31,320 nucleotides of DNA, taken from NCBI GenBank assembly GCA_958352855.1, contig CATWQE010000028.1, forward strand, positions 1 through 31,320, written 5' to 3'. The DNA is from an uncultured Bacillota bacterium. Its GTDB lineage: Bacteria; Bacillota; Clostridia; Lachnospirales; Lachnospiraceae. A program made the position numbers and the translations under genes. This document shows positions 1 to 8,445 of the stretch, piece by piece; within the stretch, counting starts at the first letter, position 1; each line of letters starts with the position of its first letter. The notes beneath the pieces were generated by a model. The model had not been told where the DNA came from and made no database searches. It saw only the letters and a list, made by a program, of their open reading frames with translations.

Positions 1-657
1 TTCCTCATATTTATTGATTACCACGCCACATGGTTTTCCAAGAAGCTCTGCTAATTCATGAACCATCGTAAAATTATGAAAACCAAAGGCTGTAGGCTCT
101 GCCACCAGAATACAATAATCCACATCTGTAATGCTTTCCATTACGGAACAGGCGCTTCCTGGTGGACAATCTACAATCACCGTTTTCTCTTTATTTCCAG
201 CCTCTTCTAATACCCGGCGAATGACCGGAACCCCAGAAGCTTCCCCTAAATTCAAGGTTCCGGTAACCACCTGCACCTGATTGTAAAATCCTATTTCCAC
301 CTTGCCTACGGAGCGTTTCTTCTCTATTACAGCCTGATTTTGACAAACGAGAGCGCATCCTCCGCAAGCATGACAGGCTTCCTGAAATACTTTGGGCATT
401 CCTTTTATGAAGAGCAGGGCATGAAATCTGCAAAAATCAACACACGCTCTGCATCCCGTACACTTCTCCTTCACAAAGTCTGGTATTACTGTATAAACCT
501 GTTTGCTTTGCATAATCTGGGGTTTTAAAAACAGTTTTCCATTTGGCTCTTCCACATCGCAGTCCATATATACTGCATGTTCTGCTGTCACTGCCAGATT
601 AACAGCAGTTAATGTTTTCCCTGCTCCGCCTTTTCCGCTTAGTACTGCAATTTTCAT
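1..657 (-). CDS. MinD/Mrp-like P-loop ATPase with two [4Fe-4S] ferredoxin motifs (C-terminus cut by window edge)
   Basis: I translated 219 residues from the ATG at 657 down to base 1 with no stop. The protein starts with a deviant Walker A (SGKGGAGKT, about residues 7-15), has a switch-like DCPPG motif near residue 155, and carries two inserted cysteine clusters, CTGCRACVDFC and CHACGGCALVC, each fitting a [4Fe-4S] site. This is the architecture of the 'nucleotide-binding protein with ferredoxin domain' branch of the MinD/NBP35 family, usually about 280-290 residues, so roughly a quarter is missing. Its ATG overlaps the stop of the NifX-like gene (TAATG), indicating translational coupling. 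A role in handling or transferring Fe-S or metal clusters is likely from the family; the target is unknown. Confidence 0.88.
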   Translation of the reverse strand, partial: MKIAVLSGKGGAGKTLTAVNLAVTAEHAVYMDCDVEEPNGKLFLKPQIMQSKQVYTVIPDFVKEKCTGCRACVDFCRFHALLFIKGMPKVFQEACHACGGCALVCQNQAVIEKKRSVGKVEIGFYNQVQVVTGTLNLGEASGVPVIRRVLEEAGNKEKTVIVDCPPGSACSVMESITDVDYCILVAEPTAFGFHNFTMVHELAELLGKPCGVVINKYEE

Positions 658-1010
658 TATATTCCCTTATAGCCTCCATGAAAATGCTCCAGTATGGCAA
701 GGTTTCCTTCTTTCCATGCTGTAAGATTCTGCCGCACATTCGCGCCTTCTGCCTTATAAATCTGAACTCCTCCTGCCTGAAGCACTTCTGCTGAATTTTT
801 CCCACATCTGGCTGTAATCAGCACATCAGCTTCACAGTCTAAAACAAATTGGGCTGCCTGTAACCCCGCTCCGCCCTGAGCCTGTGCAGCCGGATTCTCT
901 TCTATTTTTTCCTCTCCGGTTTCAGTATCATACACCCAGAAATATGGCGTTCTGCCAAATACAGGACACAAAACATCTTTTTCTTCATCTAAAGGCATTA
1001 CAATCCTCAT
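657..1010 (-). CDS. NifX/NifB-family iron-molybdenum-cofactor-binding-like protein
   Basis: This 117-residue protein fits the dinitrogenase iron-molybdenum cofactor-binding fold (NifX/NafY/NifB C-terminal type): an MRIVMPLDE start, a VFGRTPYFWVYD strand and a central GGAGLQAAQFVLDCEADVLIT segment. Small proteins of this fold occur widely in anaerobes without nitrogenase, and no nif structural gene is seen here. It begins 6 bases after the DUF134 gene and overlaps the following ATPase by one base, so the three are one operon. It probably binds or carries a metal cluster used by, or made with, the ferredoxin-type ATPase; the ligand is not deducible from sequence. Confidence 0.85.
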   Translation of the reverse strand: MRIVMPLDEEKDVLCPVFGRTPYFWVYDTETGEEKIEENPAAQAQGGAGLQAAQFVLDCEADVLITARCGKNSAEVLQAGGVQIYKAEGANVRQNLTAWKEGNLAILEHFHGGYKGI

Positions 1011-1016
1011 GTTCTC

Positions 1017-1391
1017 TCATCTCTCCTGTTCCTTCTCCTGCGGATGACCTGACAGACGTAATTTCTTACATCCACAGCATCTGCAATGTTGTTTTCCCCC
1101 GTCACACACCTGATAGTTTCCTCCTTCAATGCGAATGGGAAGTCCGTCTACAATGGCTGTGGCAAGTTTCTTCCTGGCACATGTATAAATCTGCTGAACT
1201 GTTGTTCGCGCAACCTGCATGGATGCGCTGCACTCTTCCTGAGAAAACCCTTCCCGGTCAATCAAACGGATTGTCTCATATTCGTCTACAGTAAGAATCA
1301 CTGCTTTGGTATTTTCCCCTACATTTCCCGGTGCAAACCCCTGTGTTGTGGGAAGATTACATACTTTTCTACATTTGGTTGGCCTTGGCAT
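1017..1391 (-). CDS. DUF134-family DNA-binding protein
   Basis: The protein of about 124 residues starts MPRPTKCRKVCNLP and continues with a helix-turn-helix of sigma-70 region 4 type (DEYETIRLIDREGFSQEECSAS, then MQVARTTVQQIY), the signature of the DUF134 family. Its C-terminus is cysteine-rich (HCRCCGCKKL), suggesting a metal or Fe-S site. An ATG ten codons upstream is in frame, but the start at 1391 has a strong GGAGGTGA ribosome site 5 bases away and is preferred. As first gene of the operon with the NifX-like and ATPase genes, it may be the local regulator; an inverted repeat around its own promoter supports autoregulation (inference). Confidence 0.9.
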   Translation of the reverse strand: MPRPTKCRKVCNLPTTQGFAPGNVGENTKAVILTVDEYETIRLIDREGFSQEECSASMQVARTTVQQIYTCARKKLATAIVDGLPIRIEGGNYQVCDGGKQHCRCCGCKKLRLSGHPQEKEQER

Positions 1392-1404
1392 ACCTTCACC
1401 TCCG

Positions 1405-1457
1405 TTTCTGACATATGCCATTTAACTGCATTATAGCACTTTTCTGGTATATGTCAA
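1405..1457 (-). promoter_or_regulatory. Promoter of the DUF134 operon with a flanking inverted/direct repeat
   Basis: On the minus strand a -35 TTGACA (1452-1457) and a -10 TATAAT (1430-1435) are separated by 16 bases, near-perfect sigma-A consensus. TGACATAT overlapping the -35 and ATATGTCA downstream of the start point form an inverted repeat. The same two sites also read as near direct repeats (CATATACCAGAAA and CATATGTCAGAAA, 36 bases apart). This looks like a promoter with an operator, plausibly for the DUF134 protein. Confidence 0.75.
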
Positions 1458-1467
1458 TAACCATCCT

Positions 1468-1526
1468 AAAAAAGTACCTCCATTGGCATTTATCATACAT
1501 AACGCCAATGGAGGTACTTTCGTTTT
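1468..1526 (-). terminator. Rho-independent terminator after asnA
   Basis: A perfect 14-bp inverted repeat (1474-1487 with 1504-1517, GTACCTCCATTGGC and its complement) closes a 16-base loop. On the minus strand it is followed by six T. It lies directly after the asnA stop. On the plus strand it is also followed by T-rich sequence, but no plus-strand gene ends here. Confidence 0.9.
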
Positions 1527-2534
1527 TTATAATAAATCAATTCCTGCTTCTTTGCAGGCTTCCAGGGTTTCTTCATCCCAGATTGACGCCTGCACCTCTC
1601 CTACATGGGCTTTTCCAAGAAGCAGCATACAAATCCTGGACTGTCCAATACCGCCGCCAATAGTAAGGGGCAGCTTTCCTTCCAGAAGCATCTTATGGAA
1701 AGGCAGGTTTCTGCGGTCATCACAGCCAGACTTGGTAAGCTGTTCATCCAGAGACTTTTCATCCACGCGGATTCCCATAGAAGAAATCTCAACCGCACAT
1801 TCCAGAGGTTCATGCCAGAACAAAATGTCACAATTTAGCTTCCAGTCATCATAGTCCGGCGCACGTCCGTCGTGTTTCTGTCCGGAAGCCAAAACATCTC
1901 CAATCTGCATAATGCAGACGGTTTTGTGTTCTTTTGTATAAATATTTTCCCGCTCCTTTGGGGTAAGCCCGGGGTAAAGGTTCTCTAATTCCTGAGAAGT
2001 AATAAACGCTACCTCCCGACAAAGCTCTGTGTCTAACTGCTCATACTCATATTTCAATTCATCCAGAGCATTGCAGATAGCTCCTACAATACGGTTTACC
2101 ACAGATTTCAGATACTCCAGATTTCTCTCTTCTCTGGTAATAATCTTTTCCCAGTCCCACTGATCCACATAAACAGAATGGAGATTATCCAGTTCTTCAT
2201 CTCTGCGGATAGCATTCATATCCGTAAGAAGTCCCTTTCCCACAAAGAAATCATACCTGTGTAAAGCCATACGCTTCCACTTTGCCAGAGAGTGTACCAC
2301 CTGACCATTGGTTCCAGCGTCTGGAATATCAAATGTAACAGCTCTCTCCACCCCGTTCAAGTCATCATTTAAACCAGAGGCAGGGTCTACAAATAAAGGC
2401 GCTGTCACACGCTTCAATTTTAATGCCATACACAGCTTTTTCTCCATGAGATGCTTAATCGTACCAATTGCCTCCTGTGTTTCATAACGATTGAGGCAGG
2501 AATGATACTCCTTTGGTATCGTTACCTTTCCCAT
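1527..2534 (-). CDS. asnA: Aspartate--ammonia ligase (asparagine synthetase A)
   Basis: The protein makes L-asparagine from aspartate, ammonia and ATP in the cytosol. At 335 residues it matches the AsnA family (about 330), a class-II aminoacyl-tRNA-synthetase-like fold. Recognisable segments are the N-terminal YETQEAIGTIKHLMEKKL, the VDPASGLNDDLNGVERAVTFD block, the QWDWEKII segment and the C-terminal PLTIGGGIGQSRICMLLL motif that lines the ATP/aspartate site. The ATG is preceded by GAAGGAGGAG. It is monocistronic, with its own promoter at 2581-2609 and a terminator just downstream, and has no functional link to the sugar genes. Confidence 0.97.
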   Translation of the reverse strand: MGKVTIPKEYHSCLNRYETQEAIGTIKHLMEKKLCMALKLKRVTAPLFVDPASGLNDDLNGVERAVTFDIPDAGTNGQVVHSLAKWKRMALHRYDFFVGKGLLTDMNAIRRDEELDNLHSVYVDQWDWEKIITREERNLEYLKSVVNRIVGAICNALDELKYEYEQLDTELCREVAFITSQELENLYPGLTPKERENIYTKEHKTVCIMQIGDVLASGQKHDGRAPDYDDWKLNCDILFWHEPLECAVEISSMGIRVDEKSLDEQLTKSGCDDRRNLPFHKMLLEGKLPLTIGGGIGQSRICMLLLGKAHVGEVQASIWDEETLEACKEAGIDLL

Positions 2535-2580
2535 TGCTTCTCCTCCTTCAGAACTTTAATTACTTAAAATCTTGTGTTCT

Positions 2581-2609
2581 ATTGTATTACAAAACCTCTG
2601 GTCTGTAAA
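2581..2609 (-). promoter_or_regulatory. Sigma-A-type promoter of asnA
   Basis: On the minus strand TTTACA (2604-2609) and TACAAT (2581-2586) are separated by exactly 17 bases, 47 bases or more before the asnA ATG. The leader is too short for a T-box and none is visible. Confidence 0.7.
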
Positions 2610-2627
2610 CCTGAAATTAAACAGGAT

Positions 2628-3674
2628 TTATCCTACCTTAATAACGCCCTTCACAATATCTGCCTTGTTTTCCACACAGGCGTCTAATGCGTGCTGGATA
2701 TCATCCAGTTCAAAATAATCTGTTACAATATCCTTAATGGCAATTTTTCCTGCTGCTACTGCTTCAATAGCCATAGGATAAATATTTCTGTAACGGAATA
2801 CGGTCTTAAAGGTTAATTCCTTATCCAGTGCCATTCCTATTGGAAGTGTCATTTCACCGGAAGCGCTGTAGCCTACAAACACAATGGTAGCGCCTTTTTT
2901 AGCAGCTTTAATCTGCTGAGAAGCTGTAATCTGGGAGCCGGCAGTTTCAATCCCCAGGTCAAAGCCTTTTCCTTCTGTAAGCTCTAAAATTCTTGCAACG
3001 GTATCCTCTTCTTTTCCGTTGATAACCGCATCTGCACCTAATTCCAATGCTTTCTGGAGACGTTTTTCCATAACATCTACCACAATCACTTTAGAAACAC
3101 CCATAGCTTTTAAGGAAAGCAGGGAAACCAGTCCAATACATCCGGCTCCTGTTACCACTGCTGTCTGTCCCAGATGTGCGCCGCCCTGATTTGCTGCATG
3201 CATACCGACAGCAAGAGGCTCAATCAGCGCGCCTTCCATGGTGCTTACATTCTCAGGCAGTTTAAAGCAAAGTCCTGCTTCATGTGCCACATATTCCTGG
3301 AATACGCCATCTACCGGCGGTGTAGCAAAGAAAATTACATCCTTACACAGATTATATTTCCCCTGTTTACAGAATTCACAGGTGCCGCAGGTTTTGCCCG
3401 GTTCCATGGCTACTCTGTCTCCCACCTTTAAATTCTTTACATTAGCTCCTACTTCCACTACCGTACCGCCTGCTTCATGACCCAGTACAAAGGGATATTC
3501 CACCACAAAGTCTCCGATTCTGCCAGATTCAAAATAATGCAGGTCTGAGCCGCAGATTCCCACATATTCTACCTTTACCAGTACCTCATTTTCCTTTGGC
3601 ACCGGAACAGGTCGTTCCTGAATCTCCACTTTTTTCAGTTCTGTCATAACAGCGGTTTTCATCATTTTCTCCAT
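2628..3674 (-). CDS. Zinc-dependent medium-chain alcohol dehydrogenase (sorbitol/xylitol dehydrogenase-like)
   Basis: This 348-residue NAD(P)-dependent polyol dehydrogenase has the full medium-chain pattern. Catalytic zinc ligands are Cys41 (GICGSD) and His66-Glu67 (GHEAGG); structural-zinc cysteines are at 96, 99, 102 and 110. The Rossmann motif TGAGCIGLVS lies near residue 175, and the acidic VVDVMEKR after the second strand suggests NAD specificity. Closest named activities are L-iditol/sorbitol or xylitol 2-dehydrogenase. It is the last gene of the GH67-GH115 unit, 38 bases after the GH115 gene, so it may oxidise or reduce a pentose or uronate-derived polyol. The substrate is not resolved. 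ATG codons at residues 4 and 5 are alternative starts. Confidence 0.9.
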   Translation of the reverse strand: MEKMMKTAVMTELKKVEIQERPVPVPKENEVLVKVEYVGICGSDLHYFESGRIGDFVVEYPFVLGHEAGGTVVEVGANVKNLKVGDRVAMEPGKTCGTCEFCKQGKYNLCKDVIFFATPPVDGVFQEYVAHEAGLCFKLPENVSTMEGALIEPLAVGMHAANQGGAHLGQTAVVTGAGCIGLVSLLSLKAMGVSKVIVVDVMEKRLQKALELGADAVINGKEEDTVARILELTEGKGFDLGIETAGSQITASQQIKAAKKGATIVFVGYSASGEMTLPIGMALDKELTFKTVFRYRNIYPMAIEAVAAGKIAIKDIVTDYFELDDIQHALDACVENKADIVKGVIKVG

Positions 3675-3712
3675 TTTCTTGTCCTCACTTTCTGTTTCCT
3701 GTTTTCAGGTAT

Positions 3713-6625
3713 TTATTCCTTCTTAAACCCGGTATCAGGTCCAAGATAAGATGCTTCTATGGATTTTCCTTCCGGATAAATCACCAGACGTTCCAATACC
3801 GGTCCGGCTTCTCTTGGGTAAAGGGTAATTCTGTTTTCTCCCTTTTTCAGTGTAATTTTCTTTGTACTTACATGTTCCTGTATGAGCATGGCGTGTTCCC
3901 AGGCAGCGCAGGCGTTGTCTCCTCCTCTATAGGTGGAATCCGTAAGAATCAGCTCTGTAACCTCTTCCTCATTACAGGAAAATCCCACAGTCAGCCTTCC
4001 CCCATACACCAGGGGATTTGCCGGAGAGGTATGCAGCTCCAATTCATAGCAGCCCTCCTCCTCTGCCCACAGAGCATAGGTAAGAGCCGGAGCTTCTCCT
4101 GTCTGTTCCTTTGTAAAAGAAGCAGTGACAGGAAATACCTTCATGCCGGTTTCATACTTTCCATAATCATCCAGTCTCTCGTAGGATGCTTTCTGTCCTT
4201 CCCAGTTTCCATCTTGTTTCTCTATGTAATCCACAGCCGGAATCACATACCTTCCTTTTTGTGGCAGGAAACATCCAGACGGAACCATGGAAAAATCTCT
4301 TTGTTTTGCTTTTACCTGTACGGGAACGGATTCCTCCCCTGCCTGGATATGGAAGCAAAATTCCTGTTCTCCCTCTGGCAGCAATTCTCTGTTCACCGTA
4401 AGGGTGAGCCTTTCCTGAAGTCTTGTTTCGCCCCTGGTGGCGGAATATGTCAGCCATGGGCAGCTTTCATCTATGCACCATTTTACCACGCCCTGTCCGC
4501 CATTGGCAATCTCCAGTGTAATCTTTTTTCTCTCTGAAGTGCTAAAATCATCCACCAAAACAGGAATCGGAAAATATTGATTGGTATAATGGGCTTCCCC
4601 GTCTGCTCTGGATACCACCAGTCTCGGCTGCCTTGGAAGCCTTACCACATAATTTAACGGATAGCGCCAGTCTTCGCTGTTCCAGTTAGTAAATCCAATG
4701 TGGCAGGCAGCTTCCATACCAGCCCATTTTCCTTCTTTAAATGCTCTCATTTCTTCTCCCAGGGCTTTATCTCTTGCAATGCACGCCTCCATTCTATCTC
4801 CCATTTCATTTGCCACTGCTTTTCCCTGCAATGCAAAATGATGGTTCATTCCCCCATATAAATGCATTTTCAACAGATTTGCTGAGGCTGCCGCTGAATA
4901 ATAAATCATACTGAAATAGGCATCTTCCCCTTTTTTCTCCCTTAGCAGGCCAAGCATGGACTCATTCTCCTGCTCCAGTTTTTCACAGCGCAGAAGCATT
5001 CTTCTTCCTTCTTCAAAATGAGCCGGGTGATAGACCTTATCATTGCAGGATTCCGGTCTGCGCAAATGATTAAGACGGATATATTCCTCCAAAATCCAGG
5101 CGATTTTCTCCTGCTCTCTGCCTGTTGTATATGTGCCAAACTGGTTTTTTGTCCACTGTCCTGCATAGACGGCAACTGCTTCTTTTCTTCCCCAGGTTTC
5201 AAAATCATACGCCATATCCATGAAGAAATTCAGCGGATATTCCTGGAACTTCACATCTCCGGCATTCACCATCCACACATCCCGGATACCATACTCATAA
5301 GCCATGGACATCTGTTCCCAGATTTTTGTCACAGGGGTGGATGCAACCCACTCATAGGAACAGGGTCCTCCATGGTAATCCAGATGGAAATACATACCAA
5401 ATCCGCCTTTGCGGCTGCGCTCTTCTTTTCCCGGAAGCGCCCGCATATTTCCAAAGTTATCCTCACAGAGCATTAAGGTTACTCCGTCTAATTCCTGGAA
5501 ATCACGAAGCCCTGCTGTTTTGCTGTCACCGAAATAATAGTCCTCTACTTCTTTATACACTGCAAATAGCAGAGGATACTTCTGTCCGTCCTGCTCCAGA
5601 TTTTCCCGAATCAATCGTCTCTGCTGAGTAATAATTTCTTTTAATACCCGAACATTTTCTTCAATCTGAGCTTCCTCTCCCAGCATTTTACTGTCACGCT
5701 CCCCACGCATGCCAATGGTTGGAAATACCTGATGTCCCCGGCAGCGTTTCAAACCATCCTCCCAGTATTTCAACAGCCCTTCCTTATTTGTGAGATAGCT
5801 CCAGTCCTCCCCATAGGGACTGTCTTTTCCCTTCACCAAATCCCATTCCTCACTGGAGCGCATACAGGGCTCATGGTGCGACATGCCAATGTATATTCCA
5901 TATTCATCCGCCAGTTTCATGGATTCCATTCCAGGACCATCCAGCAAAAAGGAGGAGGTCCACATGGCAGGCCACAGATAATTTCCTTTCATTCTCAGCA
6001 AATATTCAAAAACATGGTCATACATCTGTGCGGTAAAACCTTTAAAATGGGAGAACGTCCAGTTTCCAAAGCAAGGCCACTCATCATTAATAAAGAAGCC
6101 TCTGTATTTTACAGATGGCTCTTTAGAAATGCCATTTTCCACGAAAATACAGTCTTCCTCCTGACATTCTTCCTCTGGTTCCCTGTTTTTTAAAATTCGT
6201 CTTTCGTACACCGGATGCCCTGCATCTCCCCAGAATGTACATGGGGTAACTCCCAGAAGCTCTGACAAATGAAAAAGTCCGTAAATCGTGCCAAGTTTGT
6301 CACTTCCATAAATCACAAGCCCCTTCTCCACACCAGGGCAGGGCTGCTCTACCAGATAAAAACCATAAGCCTCCCACTTTCCCTGCAGGTTTTGAAGCTC
6401 TGGAATTCTCTCCTGTAAAAGCTCTGGCATCTTTCCCTTTCCCGCAGTGACAGCAATCACTGCCTGTTCCAGATTCCTTCCTGAAAGTGCCAGAGAAGGA
6501 TGCAGTCCTGTGGTTTTTTCCACATCCTTTGCTACCTTTTGTGCGATTTTTCTCACTCCATCTCCCTCTTCCTCTGGAATGAGAAAGGTAAGCTGCTGTT
6601 TTTTTGAAAGCCTGATTTCTGCCAT
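3713..6625 (-). CDS. GH115 family alpha-glucuronidase, cytoplasmic form
   Basis: This 970-residue enzyme matches glycoside hydrolase family 115, which removes (4-O-methyl-)glucuronic acid alpha-1,2-linked to xylose, including internal xylose units. Family landmarks are YRGFFINDEWP (about 173-184), the GIYIGMSHHEP segment (243-253), GMRGERD (305-311), CEDNFGNMR (387-395) and WMVNAGDVKFQEYP. The C-terminal part holds beta-rich domains typical of the family, ending in a CBM-like sandwich (KKGENRITLYP). There is no signal peptide (MAEIRLSKKQQ), so it should act inside the cell on imported oligosaccharides, unusual for a family known largely from secreted enzymes. It sits between the binding-protein gene and the dehydrogenase, behind a hairpin that may lower its expression. 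Confidence 0.93.
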   Translation of the reverse strand: MAEIRLSKKQQLTFLIPEEEGDGVRKIAQKVAKDVEKTTGLHPSLALSGRNLEQAVIAVTAGKGKMPELLQERIPELQNLQGKWEAYGFYLVEQPCPGVEKGLVIYGSDKLGTIYGLFHLSELLGVTPCTFWGDAGHPVYERRILKNREPEEECQEEDCIFVENGISKEPSVKYRGFFINDEWPCFGNWTFSHFKGFTAQMYDHVFEYLLRMKGNYLWPAMWTSSFLLDGPGMESMKLADEYGIYIGMSHHEPCMRSSEEWDLVKGKDSPYGEDWSYLTNKEGLLKYWEDGLKRCRGHQVFPTIGMRGERDSKMLGEEAQIEENVRVLKEIITQQRRLIRENLEQDGQKYPLLFAVYKEVEDYYFGDSKTAGLRDFQELDGVTLMLCEDNFGNMRALPGKEERSRKGGFGMYFHLDYHGGPCSYEWVASTPVTKIWEQMSMAYEYGIRDVWMVNAGDVKFQEYPLNFFMDMAYDFETWGRKEAVAVYAGQWTKNQFGTYTTGREQEKIAWILEEYIRLNHLRRPESCNDKVYHPAHFEEGRRMLLRCEKLEQENESMLGLLREKKGEDAYFSMIYYSAAASANLLKMHLYGGMNHHFALQGKAVANEMGDRMEACIARDKALGEEMRAFKEGKWAGMEAACHIGFTNWNSEDWRYPLNYVVRLPRQPRLVVSRADGEAHYTNQYFPIPVLVDDFSTSERKKITLEIANGGQGVVKWCIDESCPWLTYSATRGETRLQERLTLTVNRELLPEGEQEFCFHIQAGEESVPVQVKAKQRDFSMVPSGCFLPQKGRYVIPAVDYIEKQDGNWEGQKASYERLDDYGKYETGMKVFPVTASFTKEQTGEAPALTYALWAEEEGCYELELHTSPANPLVYGGRLTVGFSCNEEEVTELILTDSTYRGGDNACAAWEHAMLIQEHVSTKKITLKKGENRITLYPREAGPVLERLVIYPEGKSIEASYLGPDTGFKKE

Positions 6626-6644
6626 ATGATTTTCCTTCCTTTCC

Positions 6645-6678
6645 TAAAAAATTTAAGGGGCTGTCATTGACAGCCCCT
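6645..6678 (-). terminator. Intercistronic hairpin / partial terminator between binding protein and GH115 genes
   Basis: The minus strand reads a GC-rich inverted repeat AGGGGCTGT / ACAGCCCCT (6656-6678) followed by TTAAATTTTTT. It lies inside the otherwise co-directional GH67-dehydrogenase unit. Such hairpins after solute-binding-protein genes commonly stabilise the upstream mRNA and reduce readthrough, giving more binding protein than downstream enzyme. Confidence 0.8.
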
Positions 6679-6698
6679 CTCCTGTTCAGTCAGTATTC

Positions 6699-8381
6699 TT
6701 AATATCCAAGTTTATCTTTTGTTTTTTCAAAGATTTCATTTGTCATATCTGTGTAATCCTGGCTGCCTTTTCCTTCACAATCTTTTACATATGCATCCCA
6801 GTCAGCATCTAAATCTCTCTTACCGGAAATAAATTCCAGAGCTGCTGTATTCACATAATCCATCAGGGAAACCTTAATCAGGTTCAGTTCCTCTTTCTCC
6901 ATTTCATCCGCTAATACCGGTGGCATCAAGGTTGCTGTCTCTTTGTTTGCATCGATTCTTTCATTCCATTCTTTCTCACCTTCTGAGAACTTGGAATACT
7001 GAAGCTGTTTGCTTCCACCATATGCAAAGACACCGCCGCCGAAGCCATAGTCAACATTTAACTGTTTTTCAGCTCCCGGGTTCATGCCATTGAAGTAGAT
7101 ATCCTCGTTAAGTACCGGGTTTCCTTCTGCATCTTTGGTGTAAGTTTCACCTTCTACACCCCACAGACATAAGGTCTGTCCTTCATCAGAATACCATAAC
7201 CAGTCAATGAAACGAAGCATTTTAATAAATCCATCTTCACCCAGTTCGTCTAATGCGTTCTTTGTAATAACAATTCCGTTTTCCAGACGTCCTGCATAAC
7301 TGGAGAGTTTCATCTGTCCTTCCGGACCCCCTGGTGTTGTCATGAAATACAATTCAGCGCCATCTACCTGCATTCTGTTGGCAGCCTGAATATCTGCTAC
7401 CTGCTGGTAGTTTACAGTCAGCACATAAGATTCACCTCTGTAGAATTTTGCCTGTGCCTGAGCGCTGTCCTGTGTAAAGGTTTCAGGATCCAGAATACCG
7501 TCTTCATACATTCTGTTCCACATTCTTAAATATTCTCTGTACTCTTCTGTGGTATCTGCGAAGTAGAATTCTTCTTTTTCTTCGTCAAATTTCATACCGT
7601 CTTTTAATCCCCAGTCGCCACCGTCTGCGGAGTTACCGCCTGTTACGCCATATACGCTTGCAGAAAGGTTCATGGCACATCCTAACTGATACTGATCAGA
7701 CCATACATATTCAGCGCCTGTGTAATCTTTTACTTTTTTCAGGGCTTCGTAGAAGTCATCCCAGGTCCAGCTTGTCTCATTGGACATATCTACGCCAGCC
7801 GCTTCAAAAACATCCTTACGAATGAGGAAGGAATAGCCTCCTGCTGTGGTTTCCCACATACCTGGCAGACGGTAATACTTACCATCAGATGCCAAGGTAC
7901 TCTTCAAATCTTCCTCCATACCCCAGTCTTCTACACATTTCATATAGTTAGGCATATATTGTACCCAGTCACTGATAGGAACAATCTGTCCACTGTCTTC
8001 AAAGGGTCTGGAATCATATACCTTTGGCACAATGTACGGAGCGCTTCCACTGTTTACAGATGCTGTAATCTTATCATTGTAGTCTGTTCTTGCAACAGTT
8101 GTCAGATCAAAGGTTACATTTGTTTTCTCTTCAATGGCGCTCCACAGTCTCCAGTCTTCCTGATAAGGATAGTTCTCATGGTCTGAGAACATCATGGTGT
8201 AAGTTACCGGTTCATCTGAGTGGAAAGTCTTTCCAGCGCCGTATTCATAATCAATGTCTTTGTCCACTTCTTCTACTGATTTTGTTGGCTTTGCTTCTTC
8301 GGATCCTTTTCCTCCGCAAGCTGCCAGAGATGTTCCAGCCATAGCCAGAACCAGAGTCAATGCAATCGCTCTTTTCTTCAT
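6699..8381 (-). CDS. Extracellular sugar-binding lipoprotein of an ABC importer (LplA/LipO type)
   Basis: The 560-residue precursor begins with a lipoprotein signal (MKKRAIALTLVLAMAG) and lipobox LAAC, with Cys22 as the lipidated residue, followed by a short acidic linker. The mature part is a large cluster-type solute-binding protein of the family paired with LplB/YtcP permeases, which take up complex oligosaccharides in Firmicutes. Recognisable parts are VTYTMMFSDHENYPYQEDW near the start and many aromatic residues suited to stacking on sugars. With the two upstream permease genes it forms an importer; the context (GH67, GH115, acetylesterase) suggests acetylated aldouronic xylo-oligosaccharides as ligand (inference). 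The ATG is preceded by AGGGAGG. Confidence 0.93.
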   Translation of the reverse strand: MKKRAIALTLVLAMAGTSLAACGGKGSEEAKPTKSVEEVDKDIDYEYGAGKTFHSDEPVTYTMMFSDHENYPYQEDWRLWSAIEEKTNVTFDLTTVARTDYNDKITASVNSGSAPYIVPKVYDSRPFEDSGQIVPISDWVQYMPNYMKCVEDWGMEEDLKSTLASDGKYYRLPGMWETTAGGYSFLIRKDVFEAAGVDMSNETSWTWDDFYEALKKVKDYTGAEYVWSDQYQLGCAMNLSASVYGVTGGNSADGGDWGLKDGMKFDEEKEEFYFADTTEEYREYLRMWNRMYEDGILDPETFTQDSAQAQAKFYRGESYVLTVNYQQVADIQAANRMQVDGAELYFMTTPGGPEGQMKLSSYAGRLENGIVITKNALDELGEDGFIKMLRFIDWLWYSDEGQTLCLWGVEGETYTKDAEGNPVLNEDIYFNGMNPGAEKQLNVDYGFGGGVFAYGGSKQLQYSKFSEGEKEWNERIDANKETATLMPPVLADEMEKEELNLIKVSLMDYVNTAALEFISGKRDLDADWDAYVKDCEGKGSQDYTDMTNEIFEKTKDKLGY

Positions 8382-8445
8382 TTCGTTTCCTCCCTAAAAA
8401 AATTTATTATCTGGCACTGCCCCATCTGGTAGCGCCCAAGATACA

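Noticed and set aside
2535..2627. T-box riboswitch before asnA
   Set aside because: The leader is under 60 bases from the predicted start and lacks a T-box sequence or specifier stem.
3872..4537. 221-residue plus-strand open frame inside the GH115 gene
   Set aside because: Antisense to conserved GH115 C-terminal sequence, composition is not protein-like; a shadow frame.
8390..8445. Terminator between the YtcP-like permease and the binding-protein gene
   Set aside because: Only a six-pair stem with a G-U pair, and the T-run is nine bases away; too weak to call.
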